In this document: positions 35,370 through 46,339 of the stretch, in pieces
Numbering within the stretch: position 1 is the first letter of the stretch
Layout: every line of letters begins with the position of its first letter
Origin: Ceratodon purpureus
Taxonomy: Eukaryota > Streptophyta > Bryopsida > Pseudoditrichales > Ditrichaceae
Assembly (NCBI GenBank): GCA_014871385.1
Contig: CM026427.1
Coordinates: 186,001 to 250,000 of the forward strand
Length of the DNA stretch: 64,000 nt
Direction: 5' to 3'
Program-made: the position numbers and the translations under genes
The notes under the pieces: model-generated
Databases searched by the model: none
Told to the model about the DNA's origin: nothing
What the model saw: the letters and a program-made list of their open reading frames with translations, nothing else

Positions 35370-36686
35370 CTTCCGTGATGTCGTAGAAGATCACCATGCT
35401 TCTTTGGACCACCTCAAGGTCTATGAAAAGGGAATTCTTCTCAACCAAGACGACTTTTTTTACCATGTCCTCGGACTTCTTGTTCTTCTTAGAACTTGAT
35501 GGCAGCGTCAATCAACCTTCACCATAGTAGTATTCGCCATTATACTGTGGCAAGTTTGCATTCAATTCTTGCCGAAGCAGTTTCACATGATAAAGGCTTG
35601 GTAAAATATTGCGATCATTTGTTTGTTGGAATCAGCAATGGAAGCCTTCACAGCTTTATAGATAGCATCATATCCCCGATGGGAAACCCCTCCGTGGTTG
35701 CAAGCAGCAAGAATTTTGTCCGGTCCCATACTCTTACCAATCAATTAAAGCACATTGTTGGCAATCTCTGCCTCAACATGTGCTATAGCAGGCTGAGAAA
35801 CGAGGGCTACACCTTCATGTCTTGACAAAATTTGAGCTAGTGCTACTATGGTTCTACTTTGGGACTCTTTATCGCCCCTCAGACGTTGACGGCGACACTC
35901 TACTCGGTTTTTGTGGACAATAGACTGCACCACATCTGGTTGCAACACTGTCGACATAAGCTTCACTCTTGCTTTTGTTCCACCTAATCCAGGTTTCAAC
36001 TCATAAATCCCTCTAAGAGCCCGAGCCCTACGTCGCATGTCCATGGAGGTCTCCTTCTCAAAGCTGGCCTTCCGCTGGCAGCGCTCAACGTCTTCTTGGA
36101 GACTCCGCACATGGCACTCCGATTGCTCCACCCTTTGAGCATGGCAATTGCGGACAGTCTGTAATTCAACCCGCAAATCCGTGCATGTTTTCTCTAACTC
36201 AACGCAACGCATTCTCTCCATTTGGAGATCTCGGGCCGCCCTTGAGTTGTTGGCCACAGCTTTGCCTCTAAGCTGAAGCACTTCTTCGCTCAACTATCTC
36301 AACTGGATCCACGTCTCCTCCTGTGTAGAACCATGTACACAGTGATACATTAGCCTCTATTTATATCCTCGGAGACCCTACTCTCCATGGCATATGAATT
36401 CAATGAACTCTTTAAGCGTTATGACTAGAGGTGGCTTCCCTATTAGTGGATCAACAGGGCAAATGTCTCCAAGACACCTCCGTGTTGGAAACAAACTCTT
36501 CATGGGTAGCTCCACTTGTTTAGAACCTTGCCTGATATCGGGGCATAGCGTGCGTCCAATGAAACTTGGGGAATGTATTGAGTGCTCTGTGCAGCCCTTG
36601 CTGCACCCTGCCATCGTGAACCCATAAATCCAAACTCTTGATTGAATCTCCTCTGGGCAGCTTAGTAATCTGTAGCTAACCGACAA
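35370..36686 (-). pseudogene. Unrecognised coding remnant with a coiled-coil segment (fossil)
   Basis: A set of minus-strand coding-like blocks. One (about 36380-36686) reads DICPVDPLIGKPPLVITLKE. The next (about 35640-36325) has a long heptad-rich coiled coil (LSEEVLQLRGKAVANNSRAA, RVEQSECHVRSLQEDVERCQ) followed by a compact domain (LKPGLGGTKARVKLMSTVL, KILAACNHGGVSHRGYDAIY). A third (about 35370-35515) reads KKVVLVEKNSLFIDLEVVQR and ends at a GTAATG donor. The blocks share a strand and order and have splice-like edges, so they look like one old multi-exon gene or element. It is broken in a few places. I do not know the family; a transposon or virus-like origin is possible. Confidence 0.4.
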
Positions 36687-36699
36687 AACATATTATGAT

Positions 36700-37570
36700 T
36701 CTCAGACACCTCCAAGCACCAAAAAAAATGTGAACAAACTCTCTAAACCGTAATAATTATTACTGGACGACCAAATTCACAATCACAACTACTTCTAACC
36801 AAATTCGGTGGAACACGGGCTACACCTTCAAACAAGAAACCTACTCTGCCCTAAATCCTTCGGCGCCGTCGCTGCTAGCGGACGCTAGAAATAAATTAAT
36901 CTGAAACTCAATTTTGCACCACCGATGTGGGGCGCCATTGTCATTCAAAATCTTTGGAGCAAATCACATTGAATTCTGCATGTCATAGTGGCATAATCGA
37001 ATTGCTTGAAGCAGAACTGCGCGTTGCGTTTTCTTGGTGCTGAACAGCGTAGAGCCGGTGGCCCCATCACCCCTAAACTGTTGTGGCAACAAATCGAAGA
37101 AATCATGGATCGAGGCACGGATCAAGGAAGTTTATTATCTGCAGAGCAATAAATTCCACTCCTTGGCGCTCACTGAATACGGTCGACACCTCGGTGCCAA
37201 CAAGGCAAAACCTAGCCACACAGGCACCCTGGCTGACCGCTGTTGGTAGCGTTCGCTCCTCGTGCTGACAACAACAGAGGGGTGTTTGGTCATGAAGCTC
37301 ACCTAATCCAGGCTGTCTTACAAGGCCTTTTGGAGACCCCAAATTTCCCCTAATGGTGGGATCTTTAAAGATACGACGGCTTTGAGTTTCTCCATCCTTC
37401 AGCCTAGTACGCTAGTGTTTAGTAGCTTCTGATTTATTGAGAGGATTACTGAACATCCACTTGTTGCCAGCTTGGATCCTCTTGGTTTAAATGTGTCCCT
37501 TGGTAAAGTACTTGCGTAAGTGCGTGGTTGCATGATTCCAACATTTGAGTAGGCATGCATAGTTGTCGAA
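36700..37570. other. Intergenic DNA
   Basis: No supported gene. Mixed composition with a somewhat GC-richer patch around 37030-37330. Confidence 0.35.
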
Positions 37571-37576
37571 ATTGTA

Positions 37577-37800
37577 TCATGTATCACTACCAAGGAGTAG
37601 GATCTGCTTCAACAGTCTACAAGTATAACTTTTAATTGTGTCTAATTCTAGAGGTGATTCAAATCTTAGATTATGATCACCTACAATTCCTTCAATGACA
37701 AGACCATCAACAATCTGCTTGAAAGACCCACAGAACCTCCAAAAAGAGACTGCGTCGTCCTTAGACAACGCATGGTACTCGCCAATTCTTTCTAACTTGC
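37577..37800 (-). pseudogene. Short coding-like remnant, unrecognised (fossil)
   Basis: A minus-strand frame reads LERIGEYHALSKDDAVSFWR, IVDGLVIEGIVGDHNLRFES and LELDTIKSYTCRLLKQILLL before a stop. Its composition is protein-like, but I recognise no family. It is on the same strand as the remnants at 33712-36686 and may be a further piece. Confidence 0.3.
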
Positions 37801-37809
37801 TCTCTATTA

Positions 37810-39740
37810 TTACAATAAAGAATTGATAAATTGCGAAGTAAAGGAAGTTATAAAATGTTTGCTATGAAGCATCCATTTATTCAGCTAAAACCATTGATGC
37901 AGCTTCATAACAACCAATCACAAAGAATTTCATTGTAAGCACAGGGTGCACTAATATTAAAGGCTACAATAATTCTGCGGTACTTGTTCAACGACTTAAT
38001 ATAGCTGATACTTTCGACACTTGCTATCTGACGTTCAACCAACTGCTTTCATTAATATGGAATTAACTCATTAGTTAACCAGCACATTCTGATATGTCCT
38101 CAAAAGTTTCATTTCATTCAAACTTAGCACGTCAATGTCTTCAAGAGAGTCACTTTTAGATGTTTACTAAGCAGGTAGGACGTTAAATAATGGCATGAGG
38201 TTCAACTGCACCAAAGATGATGGTTTTATCAATTGCAAGAGCAAAGAGAGAATTGAGTAAGACGAAAGAACAATAGAGACGATCACGTAGAAAGAATCAA
38301 TTAGTTTGTGACTCTATATAATTTGCGCTCTACAATGGAGAAAAGAGGAGGAACTTCTAGTAAGGGTACTTGAAGAGGAGCAATACAAGTAGATCGTTTT
38401 GATGTCAAATCTATTTGTTTGTTTGCTATGGAGGAAGAAGATAGCAATACAAAAGTCACATCAAACCCGGTATGTATTTGTTCATTTATGTGTAAGCTAG
38501 ACATGATGACTTCTTGCTTTCTAGACCACTAATGCTTTAGATTTTATTTTAAAAAATAAAGAGCAATTTATTAGGTCTACTTGCATATGGGGTTTTTAGT
38601 TGAGATTTGATGGTCTAACCACATGCTTCCTTTATCAATCGCAAGAAATTGCAAACTCATATAAAAAACGTTTAGGACAGAGTAAGACATGATATCCTTG
38701 TTTTTGAACCTCTATAACTGTAAACTTTCTTAATTAAAAGAGGAAACAATTAAGGATATTTATGTACTTCTAAGATTACTACTTGATCTATCATGGTCTA
38801 TCCAAACTCTTCTTTTTCCATGGATGAAAAGATAAAATGTCCTTATGAAAACCTAGGCTAAGGTTCTCATATCTTATGCTATTATTTTTTCCAGTTTAGC
38901 TCTCCACCATCTGTGTCGTTCTCCTCGTTCTGAATTGAGTTGATTGCATTGAATTTGCGACGTCTACAAAGTTCGCAAAAAGTTCCAAGGTCATCAAGTT
39001 CTTTCTAGTCCAAAAACCTAGGTTTAACACTATAAATTTATTTCCTCTACCACAACCAAAACTTAGGGGTCCAAAAATCCATGGGGGTTTTCCTGAAACC
39101 ATTCGCTCAAACTCTAAATCCACCTCTATGAATCATTATACATTTATCACCCTCTTAGATTCATATAAATTTCATACACATATTTCAACCAATTTCTCTC
39201 TCAAATTCATAATCTCTTCTAATTTTCAGATTATGATTTATCATGTTGACTAAAAGAATCTTCTCAAAAATATTAAAAATCCTAACTGTGGAAGCTTGCC
39301 GAAGTTCCTGCAACCCACTTTGGGTTTCGTGGTATTTTAGGGGTTAAAGCACAGATTTGGCATCCGTCCCTAAACCTCAAAACACAAATTTCTCATCTGG
39401 AAAACACCTGCACTTCGACCTGGAAAACTTCTGGCTTTGAGTGTGAGAAAATCGTTATAATGTATTAACCAAAATGGCCCCAAAACAACTCCGCCATCAG
39501 CAACAAAGGGAAATGTGAATGATCCTCAATCAATCAGCTGGAAAACCGAGCAACTTGACGCATCTTCCAAACAATGACACTCCAACATCAGTTCAAAAAC
39601 CCCAAACTCAGGTCCCGACCACACTCAACAAACTAGCTCATAGCTTGTCGACTTCCAAGAATGTGACTGTTCACAGAAATACTTGGTTCACGGCTGAATC
39701 GAAATGCTAAGTATTCCTTGTAAATCAGTTCACCTGCAGT
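37810..39740. other. AT-rich intergenic DNA
   Basis: No supported gene. At 39334-39347 the sequence TATTTTAGGGGTTAA looks like the right end of a TTAA-flanked element of the kind found at 56-58 kb, but no matching left end was seen. Confidence 0.35.
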
Positions 39741-39761
39741 CCAGCAAAATTCACAGGGAAC

Positions 39762-40069
39762 TCAGCACCACACATTCAAGCCCGACTTGGCACTACGAAA
39801 ACGATATTCATCAGGCAATCCACACAACCTGGAACTGATTGTGCAAAGCTCCTCGTCCACAATGTCCGCACTTCGGTGACCCATGAGTTCTGCCCTCCTG
39901 GCCCCCTCGCCATCGCTCTCACTACTTGCAAACCCCATGCCCTTAGCAAAGCCCACAAGGTTGCCACAGCACAGCTAAACGCTCCCCACTGATGACCACT
40001 TACACACATCTCGGCCTCCGAGCCATAGCCGTAACCAAGAACCCCACTCGCCAATGCCATGGCCTCCAT
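39762..40069 (-). CDS. Possible 5' exons of an unknown gene
   Basis: The minus strand has a promoter/leader-like region (40070-40200, with GGGTTTGGGTTTTC) followed by an ATG at 40069 and codons for MEAMALASGVLGYGYGSEAE. A GTAAGT donor follows near 40006. A second block (about 39762-39950) reads GFASSESDGEGARRAELMGH and RSADIVDEELCTISS in another frame, as a second exon would. No family is recognised and no downstream exons were found. It may be the start of a gene that has decayed, or chance. Confidence 0.25.
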
Positions 40070-40456
40070 ACCTCACACCTCGTATCCGCATTGATCTCAA
40101 CTAACCCTGGACAGAAAACCCAAACCCTACCAATCCCACTCCCCTAACACACACGACCACACGGCAGGCTCAACACATCAACCGACAACAGTCTGAGAGT
40201 CCAAGTTTCAATACTATTTCCTTAAAAATGTATGAAGTACATGGAGAGTGCCGTAATGTAAGGGAAACCACCATCACGCACCAAACACTTTCCAAGTGAC
40301 AGAAAAGGCCTGATTCTAACATGCGCGCACGGAGAAAATATCCCCGCGTCTAATCCTGTGAGGCCGAAACCCTACGCTCAGGGACTGAACAAATGACTTG
40401 GGCTAGTACGGTATGCCAGAATGAAATATGACGACGACGACGGCAGAGGAGGAGCC

Positions 40457-40894
40457 CTACTTGGAGCGAATGACTTCCTTGATGAGGTCGACCGCATGTG
40501 ACACGGTCTCGATCTTCTCACCGGCCTGCTCCTCTAATTGGATGTTGAACTTCTCCTCCAGAGCCATCATGATCTCCACGGTGTCGAGGGAGTCGGCGCC
40601 GAGGTCACTGAACGTGGATTCGGGCGTGATCTTTTCGGGTAATAAGGCCAGCTGCTCCGCGATGACGGAGCGGACGCCATCGAAGGTGGCGTCGTCAGCG
40701 GGGGCGCCGTCGGCGGAGGCGCGGATGCCCTGGGAGAAGGAGCGGGCGTGGCGAGAGCGGGCGAGGTGCAGGCGAGGGAAGGCGGCGTGGGCGAGGGGGC
40801 GCATGGGGCGCAGGCCGGAGAAAGAGAGCGACACGGGCGAGACGAGGGAGGTGGTGGAGGCTGCGACAGCGGCGAGGGAAGCCATGGCCGCCAT
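40457..40894 (-). CDS. Plastid-type acyl carrier protein
   Basis: Carries growing acyl chains on a 4'-phosphopantetheine arm during type II fatty acid synthesis in the plastid stroma. The frame encodes 145 residues. Residues 1 to about 60 are rich in Ala, Ser, Arg and Leu with no acidic residues, as in a chloroplast transit peptide. The mature part matches acyl carrier proteins: TFSDLGADSLDTVEIMMALE contains the DSL motif whose Ser102 would receive the phosphopantetheine, followed by EEKFNIQLEEQAGEKIETV. I chose the ATG at 40894 because the next upstream frame extension (to about 41134) is a CT-rich leader without a convincing protein. The coding region has no intron, whereas the flowering-plant genes I know are interrupted. 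It is much richer in GC than its surroundings. Confidence 0.92.
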   Translation of the reverse strand: MAAMASLAAVAASTTSLVSPVSLSFSGLRPMRPLAHAAFPRLHLARSRHARSFSQGIRASADGAPADDATFDGVRSVIAEQLALLPEKITPESTFSDLGADSLDTVEIMMALEEKFNIQLEEQAGEKIETVSHAVDLIKEVIRSK

Positions 40895-40897
40895 GAC

Positions 40898-40930
40898 GAA
40901 AGGAAGGGAAGGGAAGGGAAGGGAAGGGTG
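40898..40930. repeat. (GGGAA)n microsatellite in the acyl carrier protein leader
   Basis: Five or six copies of AAGGG/GGGAA just upstream of the ATG at 40894; on the coding strand this is a CCCTT-rich, pyrimidine-rich leader. Confidence 0.85.
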
Positions 40931-41598
40931 AAAGGAAGGAGGGGCGCGGAAGCGAGCGAGCGCGCGTGCGAAAGAGAAGAAATGGTGGCGAGGTGCGCAG
41001 GAATAAGTTAGGTCGGGCGCAGCTGCGTTACCATGAAGGGCCTGAACATCATTCGCAGGCGAACCTGGGCGATGCAGACGATGACGATGACCCTGACCCG
41101 TAACCGATGGTTGGCCCAGGCATCTCGATCTCATCGCCCTCCTGCCAGTGCTGGACCACGAGGAGGAGTTTCCAATGTCTCTCTTTATTTATTTGTTCGT
41201 TCGTTGATTAATCCTTTCCATCATCCTCTTGGCTTTGCTGCCTAAGTGGTCACTCAACGCAAATTGCATGCCATTTCTGAAGAATTGGAGCTTCAATTCT
41301 CCTCCGAGGGAGGTTTGATTTGCAGACTTACATTCCACACGTTTCTCGGGATCACAATATTGAAAATCATTTTGGAGTTGTACAACTACGATGACACCTC
41401 TCATGAGAACTTCAAACTAATGTAATTACTTGAAATTAATACTCCAAAATACAACATATGTTCTATGCAAGATTCCTAGCTTGTTGTCTTTTGTTATTAT
41501 TTGGATTGTGTACTCTTCTGCTTTTTGATTAGTGTATGTCATTTGATCATGACTGATGTACCCATTATTATTAGTTTTCAACGTATAAAACTATATCC

Positions 41599-41728
41599 TT
41601 AAATCCTACATTTAAGTATGGACAAAAAAATTCCATAATTCACTTGGCGGAAAATTCATAAAGAGTTTGAGATTCGGATGCACAACAAATCTTATAATTG
41701 ATGCTGGGAAGAATAACGTATTGATGCT
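41599..41728 (-). repeat. Dispersed repeat, copy 1 (empty TTAA site)
   Basis: About 125 bp match, in reverse complement, the sequence at 58222-58345 with only a few differences (for example CACTTGGCGGAAAATTCATA is shared). The match ends exactly at TTAA (41599-41602). In this copy the sequence simply continues past TTAA, while in copy 2 a piggyBac-type left end follows. Confidence 0.85.
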
Positions 41729-41729
41729 G

Positions 41730-44480
41730 GTTTTCTACTACATCTAATACAGTCCTCACACAATTCATCTACATCCTTGGAGAAGGAAAATGACGTTCTA
41801 GCCAACCACCACTCACAGTTATTGAACATCGCACTCCATGATGTCGTAGCTAAGTTGCGAATATCCACTTGAATAGTCTCATTCTCTCACAGCAGAAATT
41901 GTCGAAAGGGATGTTTTCGACCAAGATGGATTTTAAACAAGAGGAAGGTGTTGGCCGGCCACTTACCTTGTTCGAGTGCAGGTATTGATGATCGAAGCTT
42001 CCAAATGAATGCTAACTCCGCCAATTGAGAACTTCCGCAACTGAGAACTCAACTCTGAAGCTTCAAAATTAATGCTAGTTGATTGAGGCACGAATGTCGC
42101 AAGAAACAACCTTACGTCGTTTTTGAAGGTAAAGGCGGAGATTGCAATAAGCGATCCATGAGAATGAAGTCCGTAGCATTTCAGGTGGTCTCCCACCACA
42201 CTTGCTGGTAGCTTCTACGCACTAGAGACGGGTTGTTAATTGTCTGAGCACTTTCTTAATGTGATAATATGGAAAAGTTGCTGGAGATCATTGTTTGAGT
42301 TTAGTCAGTTACGTGAGAGGTTTTGGTGGTCTGTAATGATGGTTTTATATAGCACTTATCCCCTTATACGTATGGGCTCCATGCTGTGCCATTGTCTCCT
42401 GATAAAGAGAACAATGTCATGTGTGCAATATGCTGAGTAATCTCGTCGCTTGCAAATGTAGTTGATTTGAATGCTGCATTAGAGCGCTTGTTGAAGCCTA
42501 GCCACGATGCTATTGAGGCATTGGTAAGCTTTCATCTTCGATATTGAAATACCATGTCTGCTCCCATGTGCTATTCTGTCTCGGTCGTCACGAGTTGGAT
42601 AGCTTGTCCTCTGACAGTTATCATTTGCTATTGTAGTATCAAAAAACTGTGGTTATATGGCTAGTTCAAGTTAGCAAAGCTTCTATGGAAAGTTTAGTAT
42701 CTGGAGTTCGCATAGGGTAGAGGAGTTCGTGGATCAATGTAAGTGATTTGATTGCTTGGATATGGGACTGCTTGGAATGGGTGTGTGCAGTTCTCTTTGA
42801 TTACATTCAACAACATATTTGGCTACTTTAGAAACTGGCAACACGGCAGTCCATTGGTAAAGAGTGGACCTTTGATTATTATTTATTGAAGTTTTTGATG
42901 TCGGCAATGAGCAAGTCAGCTCGGAGAGGGAATTAAATTCATGAGAGCTTACATTTCTGGGCTTTGATATCCTTCCCAAGGACTGAACTACGCAACCATT
43001 ATTCTACATGCACGGAGCCACACTATTTTACACACACGCAATTATACTATTTTACATACCCAGAATGTACCTGGACCACAATAAGAGTAAACAATCGATT
43101 TTGGAGATTCACAAAGTTTGGGATTCTACAAAATAAGGGCGAGAGTAAAGAATCAATTTCGGAGATCCACAAATTCAGGAGATCCACAAATTTCAGGTTG
43201 TGGTTACAAACATGGTAACTTTGAAAAACCATGGTAAGATTGTGTTTAATCCACCAAATGTAAAAGGTGACTTGGCAATGGTAATTAAATGATTTACAAA
43301 CTTGTAAATGATGACATGGCAATTACCTTCAATATTTAACCACGTTGTAAATGGTGAAACCACATGAGAAATCCTATGTGGCAAGGAGGAAAGGAAAATG
43401 CCAATCCTACGTGTATAAATGTCATAATTGACAACAAAATGACAGAGTTTTGTCAACTAAGTGACCGAATCAAGGTGCCCTAATTGACACCTAAATTAAC
43501 AGAATTTTGTCATATTTTGGTCAAAAAAGACAACTAAATTCTTGTAGTCGACCCTCTAGACCTTTGACAAGGGGGGCCTCCTCCAATTCTCTCCCTCTCC
43601 TAGCCATCCTACCACTCCTCCTCACAGTCACTCACGTAACACCTGCACGCACGATCCTCCCACGGTCCCTCAACTAACGGAAACACTTCCGTCTCATCGT
43701 CTCTCTTCTATCTGCCTAAGTACGGAGTGCGACCCACACAGCGGAGCATACGGCTCTAGCGCGCATAGGACGACAAAATGAAAGAAGTTTCTTGGCCTCC
43801 CTTCCCCCTTTTATACCCTGCCTCAGCGCTTGCCGTTCGTAGCCCTTCATCATGGACGGTCGCGACCGGAGGCATTTTAATTGTTGCTGCACCCGTACGA
43901 ATAAATGCTTCCGGTTGCTGCCCTAAGTCCAACCGGTTCCTCCGGTGTGTGCAGGATCCCTTCGAGTTCTTCCAGCCATTTATTTATTGAGCCAACCGTC
44001 TTAACCGGTTGTTACGAATTTCTAAGTAAAAACACACGTAATCTATGACGGAACTTTTAATTTTTTTCATTTTTTTGGACCGGAATTAGACTTCCAGCCG
44101 GTTAATAGTGGAAATCACTTTCCATAGGGTAGATGATAAGTTAAAACACTAACATCTCTAGTCATCAATTATGCCTCTAAAAACATCTCTAACAAAGATA
44201 TAAGCATGCACGGTAATACGCACACACGGGTATAGGTGTCTTTTAGTCATTCTTTTTGAACAATTTTTTTTAAAAAAACCAACATGATGCAGTTATAGGG
44301 TGTGAACCACTTCACAAAAAACCTCTAAATATCCAATAAATTACCGCTCACCGCTCTCCGCTTGCAGATTAGCTTTTCCCTCTAGATGAGGATATCATCT
44401 TGTTCCTTAAGGTAATCCAAATCAATCCACACAAACCTACTCTCATCTGCAAACAACATTAAAATTTTGTACATTATACT
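41730..44480. other. Intergenic DNA
   Basis: No supported gene. A short imperfect direct duplication (CGGAGATCCACAAATTnnAGG) lies near 43158-43196. A CCGCTCACCGCTCTCCGCTT motif lies at 44344. Confidence 0.35.
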
Positions 44481-44486
44481 TGAATT

Positions 44487-46336
44487 TTGACTAAAATGTT
44501 GAGTGCATCATATTCAACATATGTTGAATGGTGGAACGGACACAAGTGCGGCAATGGTGGAGTGGACAATGGCGGAGCTCACATGCAAACCCGACATTAT
44601 GAAGCGAGCAAATATGGAGAGTATCACATGAGAGTTGAGCTTTCTAATGATGCGGGTAGAGTGCCCATCCAACTTCGGAAAACAAAGACCTCTTATTTGG
44701 ATAAGAATACATTTATTGAGATAGTTGAAGAGGTTTTGAAGACATCTGGGCTATGGTGTTAGTTGGGGAGGAAAAGTCTGATGGTACTAGTTTAGGAAAC
44801 AAAGCTATTGCGAGAATTGATGAGCTGTGAAATGTTGACAACTACGGGCAATTGAATAGAGTTTATGCCAAAAATAACGCAAGTGAACGACCCAAACATT
44901 GGGGTTGCTGCTGTGTTGTATTGTCAGATTCTGAAAAGTCGGAATTGTTAGTGGACAACTATGGGCAATTGAATAGGTCGGAGATAGAAATTACCCTTGC
45001 AAAGTCATGGCGACAAAGTTCTGATGTCAAAGATTTTAAAGCATGCCAAAGAAAACATGTGGATTATAGAAGTCGGATGGAAAATGAATAGCAATCAATG
45101 CCCTCCTCACAAGTATCTTCAAAAACAAACACACACTAGTTGATATCATGTGTTGTTAGGATTGCTCATATGCTACTCCTTGTACATTCCGTGTTGTTGA
45201 AGGTGTTGTGAGTTTAGTTGTTCCAAAGGTCTTGTAGAAATTATGTATGAATACACTCTTGAGAGTGTTTTCAGCCATGGTGACTTCTAAGAATTCAAAA
45301 TAAATTTTGATTACAGTCAATTCGGAAGTGTCAGATACTGGTTGCTTTTACCGTCGATACCGATTTGTACTTCTTTTAGTATAGAGTGTAGAAGTTGAAG
45401 TACAACATGTACTACTTTTGGTACAACTCTATAGTGTAATGTAACTAATTTGTATATCTGCAATGTATGATACGCTAATATTAGAGTTTTCTATTGTATT
45501 TCAGTACTTTGGAAGTCATGGATTACGAGGGCAATGAGTGGATGTTTTGCAGCAAGGTTTTCTTTACAGAAGATGAGCCGGCCAATTACAACTACGAAGA
45601 TGGTGATGATGTGGATCTTTCTGTTAGCCCATAGGCTGAAAGCAACTTTGATGGAAAGGTGAAGAAGAGCTCTTTGAACAAGCAGCTGGATAAGTTGGCT
45701 TTTCTAAAGATGCATCCTTCACCACGTGCTGTCATTGCAAAGGAGTTTGAGACCAAGTATGGCTTGCCTAATAAAGGTTAAAATCCGCACAAGCTAAGAC
45801 CTCTTCACGACCTCCATGACAAAGATGTAAGTAATGTTTTTGGTCCAGCTAAGGGGAGAAAGGGCAAATCTAGATATCATTACGAACAATGCAAAGATGA
45901 CGAAGTCTTAGCTCGCATTGCTGAATTTTTTTTAATTTTATACCTTTGAGACCTCCGTGAGTCCAAGGTAATAGTGAAGTTGTTTATTACGGGTATCATC
46001 ATGGAGAAGCACAAGAAGAAGCCTATAAGCTGGGCAGAGTTTGCAAAGATCTCCATTAAGAATCAACAGAGCAAATATTGGTTGATAAATGTTAAGTTGT
46101 GTCTTACGGGTCATGCGGAGCTCACATGTGTTCATCAGGAAGACTTATACAAGGTAGAAGGGATTGATGATCTCTTCCATGATCCTACTTCCGGAAATTC
46201 TCTAGGACTTCTAAGGACTTTGAAGGACATAGTCAAAGAAGAGGTTCATGGACTCATTCCAAACGCTCTAGAGAGGAAGAAGGACATCAAGGACATCATC
46301 GCATTGATGAAGTTGGTGGGTTTGAAGCAACCTTGA
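44487..46336 (+). pseudogene. Unrecognised coding remnants (fossil)
   Basis: A series of plus-strand coding-like blocks. The first (about 44487-44762) reads SASYSTYVEWWNGHKCGNGG and HYEASKYGEYHMRVELSNDA. The second (about 44852-45091) reads HWGCCCVVLSDSEKSELLVD. The third (about 45520-45950) reads MDYEGNEWMFCSKVFFTEDE, then AFLKMHPSPRAVIAKEFETK. The fourth (about 45974-46336) reads KKPISWAEFAKISIKNQQSK and ends LMKLVGLKQP. Composition is protein-like and the strand is constant, so they look like one old gene or mobile element with several breaks. I cannot name the family. Confidence 0.4.
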
Positions 46337-46339
46337 CAT

